64,000 bases of DNA from Nonomuraea typhae (GTDB lineage: Bacteria > Actinomycetota > Actinomycetes > Streptosporangiales > Streptosporangiaceae), in the NCBI RefSeq assembly GCF_009760925.1, contig NZ_VRLV01000002.1, forward strand, positions 1,054,001 through 1,118,000, given 5' to 3'. The translations under genes and the position numbers were made by a program. The notes beneath the pieces were generated by a model. That model was given only the letters and a program-made list of their open reading frames with translations, made no database searches and had not been told where the DNA came from. This document shows positions 32,283-41,181 of the stretch, in pieces. Numbering within the stretch: the stretch's first letter is position 1; every line of letters begins with the position of its first letter.

Positions 32283-33530
32283 TCAGCGGATTCCCGCGAG
32301 GGAACGCGAGGTGGGCAGCAGGGGGATCGACGGAGCCGCCTTGAGGCTCGGCGCCGCCGTACCACCGCAGGCCGCCGTCATCAGGAACCTGAACACGGCG
32401 GGATCGATGTCGTTGGGCAGCATCTGCCCGTTCTCGTCAAAGCGCTGGTACTTCATGAGGTTCATGCCGAAGGAGAGCTCGCGCCGGCCGTCCTCGCTGA
32501 TCAGTGACTGGGTGCCCATCCCGAACACGCCGCCGTCGTGACCCCAGAAGCGGCCGCAGGGCAGCTCGAGCGGGTAGAGGCCGAGCCCGTAGTCCATGAC
32601 GAAGCCGCCCACCGAGATCTTGACGGTGCGCCGCATCTCCGCCAGCGACGCGCCGCCGACCAGCTTGCCCCGCAGCAGGGCCCGGTAGAAGGTGTTGAGG
32701 TCGTCCATGGTCGAGACCAGGTTGCCCGCCACCCCGGCCCACGACATGTCGTAGACGCTGTAGTCCTTCGGCGGGTCGATCAGGCCGTACATGTTCTCGT
32801 ACGCCTTGGAGTGCTCACCCCGGATGTACGGCGAGCGCGGGAAGGCCGTCTCTCGCAGGCCCGCCCGCCTGATGACGTAGCGGGTGATGTAGTCCTCGAC
32901 CGGCATCCTGGTGACCTTCTGCAGCACCAGGCCGGCGATCACGTAGTTGGTGTTGGAGTAGGAGCCGGGCTGCGATCCCGGCGCGCCGGGCGAGGGGGCG
33001 GCCAGGCCGTGCCGGACCAGTTCGGCCGAGGTGAAGGTGCGGAAGCGGTTGTCGTCGAGGCTCTTCGGGGAGCCCTCCAGGAGCGAAGGGAAGATGCCGG
33101 CGATGTGGTCGCCGATGCCGCTGGTGTGGTTGAGCAGCATCCGGACGGTGACCTTGTCGCCGCGTTCGCCGGGGATGAGGCCCGGCAGGTAGCGGGCCAC
33201 GGGGGCGTCCAGGTCGATCCGGCCGCGTTCGACCTGCTGGAGGATGGCGACCGAGACGAAGGTCTTGGTGATGCTGCCGATCCGGTGCGGCATGCCGGGC
33301 CGTACCGGACGCCGGGTCTGGACGTCGGCGACACCCGACGCGCCCGACCACCTCTCGTGGCCGGCGCGGGCCTGGGAGTAGAACCCGTACATGCCCGCGG
33401 CGTGGACGGCGTCCGACGACTGCTGCAGCTCACGCGGGTCGAGGTCGCCGGTGGTCGCGGCGGCCGGAACGGTGCTCAGGGAGAGCGCCGCCGCGAGAGC
33501 GGCGACGGTCGCGATCAGTGATCGTCTCAT
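32283..33530 (-). CDS. Secreted serine beta-lactamase-family hydrolase
   Basis: A 415-residue protein. The Sec signal peptide (MRRSLIATVAALAAALSLSTVPAAA) precedes a class-C beta-lactamase/DD-peptidase fold. The SxxK motif is SITK in RIGSITKTFVS, YxN is YSNTNYV, and the third box GHDGG takes the place of KTG/HTG. Such proteins are DD-carboxypeptidases, esterases or aminopeptidases acting outside the membrane; resistance to beta-lactams should not be assumed. It is 34 nt upstream of the next gene on the same strand (DUF885). Confidence 0.88.
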   Translation of the reverse strand: MRRSLIATVAALAAALSLSTVPAAATTGDLDPRELQQSSDAVHAAGMYGFYSQARAGHERWSGASGVADVQTRRPVRPGMPHRIGSITKTFVSVAILQQVERGRIDLDAPVARYLPGLIPGERGDKVTVRMLLNHTSGIGDHIAGIFPSLLEGSPKSLDDNRFRTFTSAELVRHGLAAPSPGAPGSQPGSYSNTNYVIAGLVLQKVTRMPVEDYITRYVIRRAGLRETAFPRSPYIRGEHSKAYENMYGLIDPPKDYSVYDMSWAGVAGNLVSTMDDLNTFYRALLRGKLVGGASLAEMRRTVKISVGGFVMDYGLGLYPLELPCGRFWGHDGGVFGMGTQSLISEDGRRELSFGMNLMKYQRFDENGQMLPNDIDPAVFRFLMTAACGGTAAPSLKAAPSIPLLPTSRSLAGIR

Positions 33531-33598
33531 GCGTTCAGCATGATCGGACGGGCTGCGCGGGGTTAGTCCGGTCCGTCATCGGCTGGAGATGACATGTG

Positions 33599-34063
33599 TC
33601 ATGTCCAGGTGAACCGGGTGGCGTCCTGCGGCAGCCAGTTCCAGGCCAGGACCCGTTCCGGCGTCAGCTCCCACGCCTCGGGGGTGAACGCGCCGTAGCC
33701 GTACTTCTCCCGGTCGGCGGCCTCGACGCGGGCGGCCAGCGCGGGGTCGAGGCGGACGAGGGCGGCCCGGCCCTCGACGATGACGGCCGCCTTGGCGTCC
33801 TCCAGATGAACGCCGGCGCGGCCGTCCTCGCGCAAGTTGCGGATGTGCACGGTCTGCTCGCCGCCGCTGAAGTAGAACCGGTCCTCCACCCACAGCCCGT
33901 CGACCGGGACGACGTGCGGGCGGCCGTCCGGCCGGGTCGTGGCCAGCCAGTAGCTTTGCGCGGCCGCGAGCTTGCCCCGCACTTCGTCCCAGGTCAGCGT
34001 GATGGTCTGTGGCGCGGTGCGGTATCCGTCGGGCAGGTCGAGCACTTCGGCTGTCGGCTCCAT
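33599..34063 (-). CDS. Pyridoxamine 5'-phosphate oxidase-family (flavin/F420) protein
   Basis: A 154-residue split-barrel protein (SYWLATTRPDGRPHVVPVDGLWVEDRFYFSGG..., KAAVIVEGRAALV). Members in actinomycetes bind F420, FMN or heme. It is the last gene of a minus-strand run after the ABC permease (16-nt gap). It may modify or detoxify the molecule handled by the transporter, but that is speculation. Confidence 0.85.
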   Translation of the reverse strand: MEPTAEVLDLPDGYRTAPQTITLTWDEVRGKLAAAQSYWLATTRPDGRPHVVPVDGLWVEDRFYFSGGEQTVHIRNLREDGRAGVHLEDAKAAVIVEGRAALVRLDPALAARVEAADREKYGYGAFTPEAWELTPERVLAWNWLPQDATRFTWT

Positions 34064-34079
34064 GAACCGAGTATGCGCG

Positions 34080-34859
34080 TCAAGCGTCCTTGCGGCGGTG
34101 GAAAAGCGAGCGAGACCACAGGTATCCGCCCGCAGCGATCGCCAGGCACCAGGCCACCGCGGCCAGAGCGGTGCCGCCGCCGACCGGCTGGCCCATCAGC
34201 AGCCCCCGCAGCGTGTCGATGATCGGCGTGAACGGCTGGTACTCGGCGAACCACCGCATCCCCGCCGGCATCGACTCCGGCGTCACGATCGCGCTGCCCA
34301 GGAAGGGCAGGAACTGGAAGGGCAACGCGATGTTGCTGGCCGTCTCCGCGCCCTTGGCGATCAGGCCGAACGCCGCCGAGCACCAGGTCACCGCCAGCGC
34401 CACCAGCGTGAGCAGCCCGAACGCGCCCAGCCAGCCCAGCGGCCCGCCCGCCGGCCGGAAGCCGATCAGCACCGCGAACCCCGTGACCAGCGCGACGCTG
34501 AGCATCGTCTGGATGACGCTGCCCACGACCTGCCCGGTCATCACCGAGCCCGGCGAGATGGCCAGCGTGCGGAAGCGGTTGATGATGCCCTCGGTCTTGT
34601 CCACCGCGACCGCGACGGCGACGACCACGGAGCCGGAGGTGGCCGTCATGAGGATGATGCCGGGGGTGACGTAGTCGATGTAGTCGCCCTTGGCCAGCCC
34701 GGCGCCGATCGCACCGCCGAACACGAACACGAACAGCAGCAACATGAAGATCGGCATGAACACGATCGAGAGCGTCATGTTCGGGTAGCGCTTGGCGTGC
34801 AGCAGGTTGCGCCGCAACATCGTCAGGGAATCGCCCATGGCGTGGGAGAACGCGCTCAT
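34080..34859 (-). CDS. ABC-2 type permease (DrrB-like)
   Basis: A 259-residue protein with six hydrophobic helices (MTLSIVFMPIFMLLLFVFVFGG, VVGSVIQTMLSVALVTGFAVLIGF and others). The order ATPase then permease and the ABC-2 pattern match daunorubicin-type DrrAB exporters. ATG 34859 overlaps the ATPase stop by 4 nt (ATGA), so the two are translated together. The cargo is unknown. Confidence 0.9.
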   Translation of the reverse strand: MSAFSHAMGDSLTMLRRNLLHAKRYPNMTLSIVFMPIFMLLLFVFVFGGAIGAGLAKGDYIDYVTPGIILMTATSGSVVVAVAVAVDKTEGIINRFRTLAISPGSVMTGQVVGSVIQTMLSVALVTGFAVLIGFRPAGGPLGWLGAFGLLTLVALAVTWCSAAFGLIAKGAETASNIALPFQFLPFLGSAIVTPESMPAGMRWFAEYQPFTPIIDTLRGLLMGQPVGGGTALAAVAWCLAIAAGGYLWSRSLFHRRKDA

Positions 34860-35821
34860 CGCAGGGCCTCCTTCCGAGGCTCGTGGGAGTGCCCGGTCAG
34901 GGCGAAGAAGACGTCGTCGAGGTCGGGCGTGTGCACCGCCAGTTCGTCGGCCTCGACGCCGGCGCCGTCCAGGCGGTCGATCAGGGCGCGCAGCGAGCGG
35001 AAGCTTCCGTCGCCCGGCACCTGCAGCGTCAGCGCCTCGTCGTCGCGGGTCGCCCCGCCGCCGATCGCCCCCGCCGCCGCGTGCAGCGCGCGCGGGTCGG
35101 CGAAGCGCAGGCTCACGTGGCCACCCGGAATGCGGCGCTTGAGCTCCTCCGCGCTGCCCTCCGCCACGATCCGGCCATGGTCGAGTACGGCGATGCGGTC
35201 GGCCAGTTCGTCGGCCTCGTCGAGATACTGCGTGGTCAGCAGGATCGTCACGCCGTCGGCCACCAGGTGGCGGATGATCTGCCACATGGTGTGCCGGCTG
35301 CGCGGGTCCAGGCCGGTCGTGGGCTCGTCGAGGAAGATGACGCTCGGCCGGCCGACCAGCGTCATCGCCAGGTCGAGGCGGCGGCGCATGCCGCCGGAGT
35401 AGGTGGAGGCGACCTTCTTGCCCGCCTCCACCAGGTCGAAGCGCTCCAGCAGGCCGGCCGCGCGCCGGCGGCCCTCGCGCTTGGGCAGGTGGTTCAGGTC
35501 GGCCATGAGCAGGAGGTTCTCCTCGCCGGTCAGGTAGCCGTCCACCGCGGCGAACTGGCCGGTGACGCCGATCGCGGCGCGCACCCGCTGGGCCTGGGTG
35601 TCGATGTCGTACCCGGCCACGCGGGCGCGGCCGGCGTCGGCCTTCTTGAGGGTGGCGAGGATTTCCACCGCGGTGGTCTTACCTGCGCCGTTCGGGCCGA
35701 GGAGGGAGAAGATGGTGCCGGCTCTGACGGTCAGGTCGATGCCGTCCAGGACGAGCTTGTCGCCGTAGGACTTGCGGAGACCGGTCACCTCGATGGCGGT
35801 TTGGGCATGGGAGGTCGGCAT
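34856..35821 (-). CDS. ABC transporter ATP-binding protein (DrrA-like)
   Basis: A 321-residue ATPase. Walker A is LLGPNGAGKTTAVEIL, signature YSGGMRRRLDLA, Walker B VIFLDEPTTGLD, and the H-loop region is TILLTTQYLDEADEL. A DrrA-type C-terminal extension (HTPDLDDVFFALTGH) is present. It pairs with the DrrB-like permease. Upstream on the same strand are a DUF4097 protein (96-nt gap) and an RHH-type regulator, together likely one operon. Confidence 0.93.
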   Translation of the reverse strand: MPTSHAQTAIEVTGLRKSYGDKLVLDGIDLTVRAGTIFSLLGPNGAGKTTAVEILATLKKADAGRARVAGYDIDTQAQRVRAAIGVTGQFAAVDGYLTGEENLLLMADLNHLPKREGRRRAAGLLERFDLVEAGKKVASTYSGGMRRRLDLAMTLVGRPSVIFLDEPTTGLDPRSRHTMWQIIRHLVADGVTILLTTQYLDEADELADRIAVLDHGRIVAEGSAEELKRRIPGGHVSLRFADPRALHAAAGAIGGGATRDDEALTLQVPGDGSFRSLRALIDRLDGAGVEADELAVHTPDLDDVFFALTGHSHEPRKEALR

Positions 35822-35917
35822 GATGCCTCGTCTCTCGGGGCTTGATGAAAAAGGGGGGCACGCGGGCCTGGCCCGGGAGCGGGCACCGGGCGGGCGGCCG
35901 CGGCGGAAAGGGGTGGA

Positions 35918-36766
35918 TCAGGCGCGGTGGATGAGGATGTCGCCGTAGGCGGTCGTGGCGTTCACCTCGACCAGGTCGTCGGCCTCGGCGGGGCCGTCGT
36001 GGGCGTCCATGGTGACGCGGACGTCGCCGTACTGGGAGGACACGTTGAGCCAGGCGGCCGTGCCCTTCCTGACGCCGACTTCCACCTCGCCGGTGCCGGT
36101 GTCGAGGGTGATCGCGCCCCGGACGACCTGGCCCAGCCGTACGTCGCCGGAAGCGGTCCTGGCGGACAGGCCCGCCAGCGCGCTCTCGACCTGGATGTCG
36201 CCGTTGGCGGTGTTGAGCCGGGCGTCGCCGCCGACCCGGCCGAGGCTGATGTCGCCGTTGGACGTCTTGACCAGGGCGCCGCCGTCGATCTCGCGGACGC
36301 GGATGTCGCCGTTGGCGGTGGTGATCTCGGCGAAGCCGGAGGCGCGGGAGACGGAGACGTCGCCGTCCCCGGTGTGCACGAGGAGTTTGGCCGTCTCGTC
36401 GACCTCCACGTCGCCCATGGAGGTGGTGAAGCGGCACTCCCCGAGGCGTCCCATGGCGCGCACCTCGGCGTCGGCGCGCAGGTCCACCCCGGAGTCGGCG
36501 GGCAGCTCGATCGAGACCTCGACCGAGCCGCCCCAGAACCACCACCACGAGTGCTGGTGGGCGTTCTTGTGCGCCTTCACGGTCAGCCGGCCGTTGGCGT
36601 ACTCCACCCTGGTCTGCGCGGCGGCGCTGACGTCACCGTCGCTCCCCGGATCGGACGGGTGCACCTCCACCAGGGTGTCGGTGCGCTCGCTCGCGACGAT
36701 CCGGATATATCCGGTGCCGACCTCGATGACCGCCGAGATCGGTTCGTTCGTGTCGAACTGGGGCAT
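35918..36766 (-). CDS. DUF4097 beta-solenoid-like protein
   Basis: A 282-residue protein made of short repeats with the pattern T.NGDI.V (TTANGDIRVREIDG, TSNGDISLGRVGG, TANGDIQVESA, TASGDVRLGQV). These should stack as a right-handed beta structure. There is no signal peptide or transmembrane segment. DUF4097 proteins often sit beside ABC transporters or regulators; their function is not settled. AGGAAGG precedes ATG 36766. Confidence 0.88.
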   Translation of the reverse strand: MPQFDTNEPISAVIEVGTGYIRIVASERTDTLVEVHPSDPGSDGDVSAAAQTRVEYANGRLTVKAHKNAHQHSWWWFWGGSVEVSIELPADSGVDLRADAEVRAMGRLGECRFTTSMGDVEVDETAKLLVHTGDGDVSVSRASGFAEITTANGDIRVREIDGGALVKTSNGDISLGRVGGDARLNTANGDIQVESALAGLSARTASGDVRLGQVVRGAITLDTGTGEVEVGVRKGTAAWLNVSSQYGDVRVTMDAHDGPAEADDLVEVNATTAYGDILIHRA

Positions 36767-36797
36767 GGCGCTGCCTTCCTGAGCGGTGCGTTGTGTG

Positions 36798-37304
36798 TCA
36801 GCGGACCCAGCCGGTGTAGCGCTGGCCCCCTTGGGAGGCTCTCGGACCCCCGCCCGCCTCGCCGGAGTCGAGCGCCGCCGAGACCGCCCGGACCAGCCAG
36901 GCGTTGACCGACAGCCCCTCGCGGGCCGCCGCCTCGTCGATGCGCGGCTTGAGGTGCTCGGGAACCCGCAGCGCGACCCGGGTGGTGCCGCCGTCGTCGG
37001 CCTCCGGCTGCCGCACCGGCCGGGCCGTGGCGACCGGCTCCGCCTCGCGCACCTGCGGCGCCGGTGGCGGGGTCACGACGAAGTCGGGGTCGCGTCCGCG
37101 CAGCCGTACGTCGACCGAGCCAGGGGCGAGCTCCCGGGTGATCTCGGCGGCGGCGGCGGACAACGCCTCCAGCATGGCCATGCGGGTGGCCGACTCCAGC
37201 GTGGCGATGAGCCTGTCAGCCGTGGCACGGGCCTCTGGCCCGCCTGCTTCTGCGGCGACCGCCAGCTCGCGGCGGAGGTGGTCGACATACGGCGCGAGTT
37301 CCAT
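36798..37304 (-). CDS. Protein with C-terminal ribbon-helix-helix (HicB/Arc-like) domain
   Basis: A 168-residue protein. A helical N-terminal region (MELAPYVDHLRRELAVAAEAGG...) and a Pro-rich linker precede an RHH motif TTRVALRVPEHLKPRIDEAAAREGLSVNAWLVRAVSAALD. RHH proteins bind DNA as dimers. I chose ATG 37304 because upstream codons run into operator-like repeats. It is first in the run with DUF4097 and the ABC genes (30-nt gap), so it is a plausible autoregulator of the operon. Confidence 0.75.
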   Translation of the reverse strand: MELAPYVDHLRRELAVAAEAGGPEARATADRLIATLESATRMAMLEALSAAAAEITRELAPGSVDVRLRGRDPDFVVTPPPAPQVREAEPVATARPVRQPEADDGGTTRVALRVPEHLKPRIDEAAAREGLSVNAWLVRAVSAALDSGEAGGGPRASQGGQRYTGWVR

Positions 37305-37360
37305 GACACCACTATGACATGTCGATGGTGCCACGACAACCCATGATGGCACCACTATGG
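37305..37360. promoter_or_regulatory. Repeated CACCACTATG operator elements
   Basis: CACCACTATG occurs at 37307-37316 and 37350-37359 in direct orientation, with the partly inverted ATGGTGCC at 37325-37332 between them. The block fills the gap between the divergent RHH gene and the next plus-strand gene. RHH repressors commonly bind such short repeats near their own promoter. Confidence 0.45.
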
Positions 37361-37387
37361 AGTCATCTGTGCTCAGGAGGCAGAATC

Positions 37388-37927
37388 ATGGCCATGGGAT
37401 TCGGCGTCCGGGAGTTCGAGCTGGCCCTGATGCACCGCATGCGCGACCTCAACCCCGACCGGGTGGAGGACGCGCTCGCCGCCATGGACGCCACCCGCGC
37501 CGAACTCCGCCAGGCACACGCCCACTGGACCCGCCTGACCGCCGCCGCACCCCGCGGCGCCCGCCGCTTCGTCACGGCCCTCGGCCGCCCGCCGTCGCTG
37601 AGCGAACGCCCGGTCGGCAGCCTGACCTGCGACGCCCTCAGCTGGCCGCTGCCATCCTGGCCCGGCCTGGAGTTCGAGGTGCTGACCGGGCCCGGCGGCG
37701 AGGTGTGGAACGCATGGTTCGTCCGCCCCGGCGCGGCCCGCGTGCCGGACGTCGCCGGCCTGGTCCCGTGGGAGTACGTGGTCGCGGACGTCGCCTTCCC
37801 GGGCGCCACCCAGGACGAGGGCTCGGCGCCGCACCACTGGGTGGTGTCCTTCCGGTACGGCACGGCCGCCTACCGTGCCCGCTTCGTCTACGGTCTGTTC
37901 CAACGCCTCGACCCGGTCACCGGCTGA
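37388..37927 (+). CDS. Protein of unknown function (179 residues)
   Basis: The product begins MAMGFGVREFELALMHRMRDLNPDRVEDALAAMDATRAELR, a helical N-terminal third, followed by a probably alpha/beta part with several Trp. There are no transmembrane segments, and I recognise no domain. AGGAGG 7 nt before ATG 37388 supports this start over upstream in-frame codons that run through the RHH operator repeats. Followed after 13 nt by the Uma2-like gene, so probably co-transcribed with it. Confidence 0.7.
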   Translation: MAMGFGVREFELALMHRMRDLNPDRVEDALAAMDATRAELRQAHAHWTRLTAAAPRGARRFVTALGRPPSLSERPVGSLTCDALSWPLPSWPGLEFEVLTGPGGEVWNAWFVRPGAARVPDVAGLVPWEYVVADVAFPGATQDEGSAPHHWVVSFRYGTAAYRARFVYGLFQRLDPVTG

Positions 37928-37940
37928 TACGGTTCCCGGC

Positions 37941-38405
37941 GTGACGAGTCCGCTGCACAACCGGATCGCCCGTCGGCTGGCCTGCGCCCTGGAGTCCGCG
38001 CCGTGCGTGGCGTGGAAGCCCTTGAAGGTGGAGACGGGCATCGACGTCCTGTTGTCCCGGCCGCCGGAGTCCATCGTCCGGCGCCCCGATGTCGTGATCT
38101 ACACCTGCCTGGACGTCCCCGGACGCAGTCCCGACGCGTCGGAGACCGTGGGGGTTGTGGAAGTGTCCACGCCGGGCACCATGACCGACGATCTCACCAG
38201 CAAGCTGATCCAGTACAGCACGGCGGGCATTCCGCTCTACCTGGTGATCCTGCTCGATGAGAAACACGAGATCGAGGAGGTCAGAGAGTTCCACCTGGAC
38301 GCGGTGGTCCGCAGCTACCGGCTGCACCGCCTGCATCGCACGGAGTTGGAGTTGGAGGCCCCCTTCCTCGTCACGATCCCGTTCGGGAGTCTCACCGCCC
38401 CGTGA
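37941..38405 (+). CDS. Uma2-family (DUF820) putative nuclease, N-terminally short
   Basis: A 154-residue protein. RRPDVVIYTCL, VVEVSTPGTMTDDLTSKLIQYSTAGIPLYLVI and the following strands match the PD-(D/E)xK-like core of Uma2 proteins, which are putative endonucleases of unknown target. The family usually has ~30-40 more N-terminal residues; here GTG 37941 begins at the first conserved segment (SPLHNRIARRL). The frame is open 66 nt further upstream into the preceding gene. A strong hairpin follows the stop. Confidence 0.72.
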   Translation: MTSPLHNRIARRLACALESAPCVAWKPLKVETGIDVLLSRPPESIVRRPDVVIYTCLDVPGRSPDASETVGVVEVSTPGTMTDDLTSKLIQYSTAGIPLYLVILLDEKHEIEEVREFHLDAVVRSYRLHRLHRTELELEAPFLVTIPFGSLTAP

Positions 38406-38428
38406 GGCCCGGGATGGGCCTCACGGGG
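38398..38428. terminator. Hairpin terminator between convergent genes
   Basis: CCCCGTGAGGCCC and GGGCCTCACGGGG form a perfect 13-bp stem with a 5-nt loop, overlapping the Uma2 stop codon and lying just before the convergent methyltransferase stop. Likely bidirectional. Confidence 0.7.
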
Positions 38429-38438
38429 TGACGAGGGG

Positions 38439-39701
38439 TCAGGGCCAGGTGACGGAGGGGCGGAGGGGCATGCCGGAGCGGCCCTCCTTGTCCAGTTTGA
38501 CGCCGAGCACCTGGTGGAGCTGGACCTTGTTGCGCTCGAAGCCGACGATGCAGCCGGCCATGTACAGCGCCCAGACGCGGGCGGTGCCCATGCCGACCTC
38601 CTGGACGGCGTCCTCCCAGTTGGCGTCCAGGTTGTCGCACCAGGCGCGGAGGGTCTTGGCGTAGTGCTCGCGCAGGTTCTCCTCGTGGCGGATCTCGAAG
38701 CCGAGGTCCTCCATCTGGCGGACGAGCCAGCCGACCGACTCGAGTTCGCCGTCGGGGAAGACGTAGCGGTTGATGAAGCCGCCCTTGTTGAACGTCTTCT
38801 CCTTGCCGGTGGGCCGGGTGATGCAGTGGTTGAGGATGCGGCCGCCCGGCCTGAGCTTGCCGTACAGGAAGGCGAAGTACGACGGGACGTTGGCCGCGCC
38901 GATGTGCTCGGTCAGGCCGATGCTGCTGACGGCGTCGAAATCCGACTCCGGCACGTCGCGGTAGTCCATGAAGCGGACTTCGGCCAGGTCCTCCAGGCCG
39001 GCTTCCTTGATGGCGGCCTGGGCCCATTCGGCCTGCTGCCTGGACAGGGTGACGCCCAGGGCCTTCACGCCGTAGTGCTTGGCGGCGTGCATGACCATGC
39101 CGCCCCAGCCGCAGCCGACGTCGAGCAGGCGCATGCCGGGCTTCAGGTCGAGCTTCCTGGCCACCAGGTCGAACTTGGTGAACTGGGCCTCTTCGAGGGA
39201 GGAGTCCTGCTCCGGGTAGACGGCGCAGGTGTAGGCCATCGACGGGCCGAGGACCCACTCGTAGAAGCGGTTGGAGACGTCGTAGTGGTGGTGGATGGCT
39301 TCGGCGTCACGCTGCTTGGCGTGGCGGGAGCCGAGCTTGGCGAGAGTGCTCTGCCGCATCTCCTGCGGGGGCGGCGGAACACGCATGAGGAGGGGTTTCA
39401 TCCCCAAAGCCCGGACAGCATCCACTTTCTCGGCAAAAGTCAGGTCGTTGGTGGTGATGTTCCACATCCGGTCGAGCAACGTGTACATGTCGCCATGCAC
39501 ATCGATGTGACCGGAAACGTAGGCACGCGCCAGACCAAGCTCCCCCGGAGCCTGCGACAGGTAAGCCACCGCGATGGGTGACTTCACCTCGATGGTGATG
39601 TCCGCGCCGTCCGGCCCGGCCTTACTGCCGTCGTAGGCCAGGAACGACACATTTGCATTGGAACCGACGATTTTCTCAAAGATGGTTGCGAGCGCCATCA
39701 C
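38439..39701 (-). CDS. tmsB: Cyclopropane synthase-like SAM methyltransferase, probable TmsB/BfaB
   Basis: A 420-residue enzyme of the CFA synthase family. SAM motif I is LLDVGCGWGGMVMHAAKHYG; also seen are HYDVSNRFYEWVLGPSMAYTCA and IGLTEHIG. In actinomycetes this gene next to an FAD-binding reductase forms the tmsAB (bfaAB) pair, which adds a methylene at C10 of an oleoyl chain and reduces it to 10-methylstearate (tuberculostearate). The start directly follows the FAD gene stop (TAAGTGATG), so the two are coupled. The assignment rests on this pairing; a plain CFA synthase is the alternative. Confidence 0.8.
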   Translation of the reverse strand: MMALATIFEKIVGSNANVSFLAYDGSKAGPDGADITIEVKSPIAVAYLSQAPGELGLARAYVSGHIDVHGDMYTLLDRMWNITTNDLTFAEKVDAVRALGMKPLLMRVPPPPQEMRQSTLAKLGSRHAKQRDAEAIHHHYDVSNRFYEWVLGPSMAYTCAVYPEQDSSLEEAQFTKFDLVARKLDLKPGMRLLDVGCGWGGMVMHAAKHYGVKALGVTLSRQQAEWAQAAIKEAGLEDLAEVRFMDYRDVPESDFDAVSSIGLTEHIGAANVPSYFAFLYGKLRPGGRILNHCITRPTGKEKTFNKGGFINRYVFPDGELESVGWLVRQMEDLGFEIRHEENLREHYAKTLRAWCDNLDANWEDAVQEVGMGTARVWALYMAGCIVGFERNKVQLHQVLGVKLDKEGRSGMPLRPSVTWP

Positions 39702-41063
39702 TTACCTTCCCCGCACACACTTGTCGTACAGGTCAAGCAAACGACCGTTCGGATCGTATTCCCGCTTGACCGGCCAGTAAGCATCGCCGTTGTACAGCTG
39801 CCAGAACTGCTCACGGGCATAGAAAGAGGTCGAGTACAGCGACTTGTGCCCGTCCAGTTCGTGCACGGAGTTCTCGATGAGCCGGTTGTAGTACCCGTCG
39901 AACTGCCCCCGAGGCAACGGGACCAGCCCCCAGAACCCGAAATTGACGTACAGCTTGCCCTTCTCCAGCGGATACAGCGGCCATTCGCTGTTCGACTTGA
40001 GGGGGCACATCCAGACCGGCGTCATGCCGACCTTGTCATGGAAGAAGCGCAGGAAGTCGGCGCCCCGCTCGACCGGGGTCTCGACGTCCTGGATGACCGA
40101 CTCCTGCACGGGCTGGTTCCGCCACCGGTCGATGCGGGCGGTCAGGCCGTACTTGCGGTCGAGGGCGACGAGCCTGCGGTAGACGTCGGAGCGCATGTAG
40201 CGGCGCGGGATGAGCGAGCGCACGACGGGCTGCTGCACGCCGAAGGCCCGCGAGCACCAGAACCAGTCGGTGTCCCAGCGCCACAGGTAGTCGCGGACGG
40301 TCAGCCAGTCGCGGTTGCGTTTGCGGATGGACTGGTAGTAGATGCGCATCCCCGTGTAGTCGGAGACGTACGGGGCGCGCTCGGCGAAGCGGCCGAGCGT
40401 GAGGTACATCTCGTCGGGGGTGAAGAACACCCCGTCCACGAAGTCGACCTGCTCGCCGTCGTGGACCATCGTGTCGCAGATCTCCTGCATGGCCAGCATG
40501 CACTTGTCCGCGTCGGTGAATCTCACGTGCGTCAGATGCACGTACGGCTGGACCGGCTTGAGCTTGATCCGGATGCGCAGCGCGTAGCCCAGCGTGCCGT
40601 ACGAGTTGGGAAAGGCACGGAACAGGTCGCGGTGCTCGTTGTCGTCACGGGCGATGACGACGCGCCCGTCGCCGGTGAGGATCTCGAGCTCCTCGACCGA
40701 CTCGTGCGGGAGCCCGTCCCTGAAGCTGGTGGACTCGATGCCCAGCCCCGTCACCGCTCCCCCGAGCGTGATGGTCTTGAGCTGGGGCACGACGTACGGC
40801 ATGAGCCCGTGGGGCAACGTGGCGTCCACGAGGTCCTCGTAGGTCGTCATCCCCTGGACTTCCGCCGTCTTCGTGACCGGGTCGACGCTGATGACCTCGG
40901 CGAGGTCACGGGCGGAGAGCTTGGCCGTCTTGCCGTTGTCGCGGAACCTGAAGAGGTTGGACGTGGCCTTGGCCAGGCGGGGCGCGGCGTCCCCGGGAAT
41001 CTCGGCGTATGACTGCCGGATCTGCTCTACGGCCCTCTGGTGTGCCGACATGTCCGTCGCCAC
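39702..41063 (-). CDS. tmsA: FAD-binding oxidoreductase, probable TmsA/BfaA
   Basis: A 453-residue FAD_binding_4 (PCMH-type) flavoprotein resembling DHCR24/DprE1-like enzymes (PYVVPQLKTITLGGAVTGLGIESTSFRDGLPHESVEELEIL). With the adjacent CFA-type methyltransferase it fits the reductase that converts 10-methylene to 10-methyl fatty acyl chains in the membrane. GTG 41063 has GGGGGTG upstream. The 118 nt to the next gene contain several short inverted repeats but no clear promoter. Confidence 0.8.
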   Translation of the reverse strand: MATDMSAHQRAVEQIRQSYAEIPGDAAPRLAKATSNLFRFRDNGKTAKLSARDLAEVISVDPVTKTAEVQGMTTYEDLVDATLPHGLMPYVVPQLKTITLGGAVTGLGIESTSFRDGLPHESVEELEILTGDGRVVIARDDNEHRDLFRAFPNSYGTLGYALRIRIKLKPVQPYVHLTHVRFTDADKCMLAMQEICDTMVHDGEQVDFVDGVFFTPDEMYLTLGRFAERAPYVSDYTGMRIYYQSIRKRNRDWLTVRDYLWRWDTDWFWCSRAFGVQQPVVRSLIPRRYMRSDVYRRLVALDRKYGLTARIDRWRNQPVQESVIQDVETPVERGADFLRFFHDKVGMTPVWMCPLKSNSEWPLYPLEKGKLYVNFGFWGLVPLPRGQFDGYYNRLIENSVHELDGHKSLYSTSFYAREQFWQLYNGDAYWPVKREYDPNGRLLDLYDKCVRGR

Positions 41064-41181
41064 GGAACACCCCCTGGAGCTGGTAGAGATCGTCCGTAAG
41101 ACCGTATAACCCTGCTAACCCCTAGAACAGCCCGGGGTCTGTTACAGAGCCGAAAACTGTTCATAGTGGCAGGTGGAGACC

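Noticed and set aside
32283..33530. Antibiotic-resistance beta-lactamase
   Set aside because: The family fold is clear, but most environmental members with this motif set are peptidases or esterases; resistance cannot be claimed from sequence.
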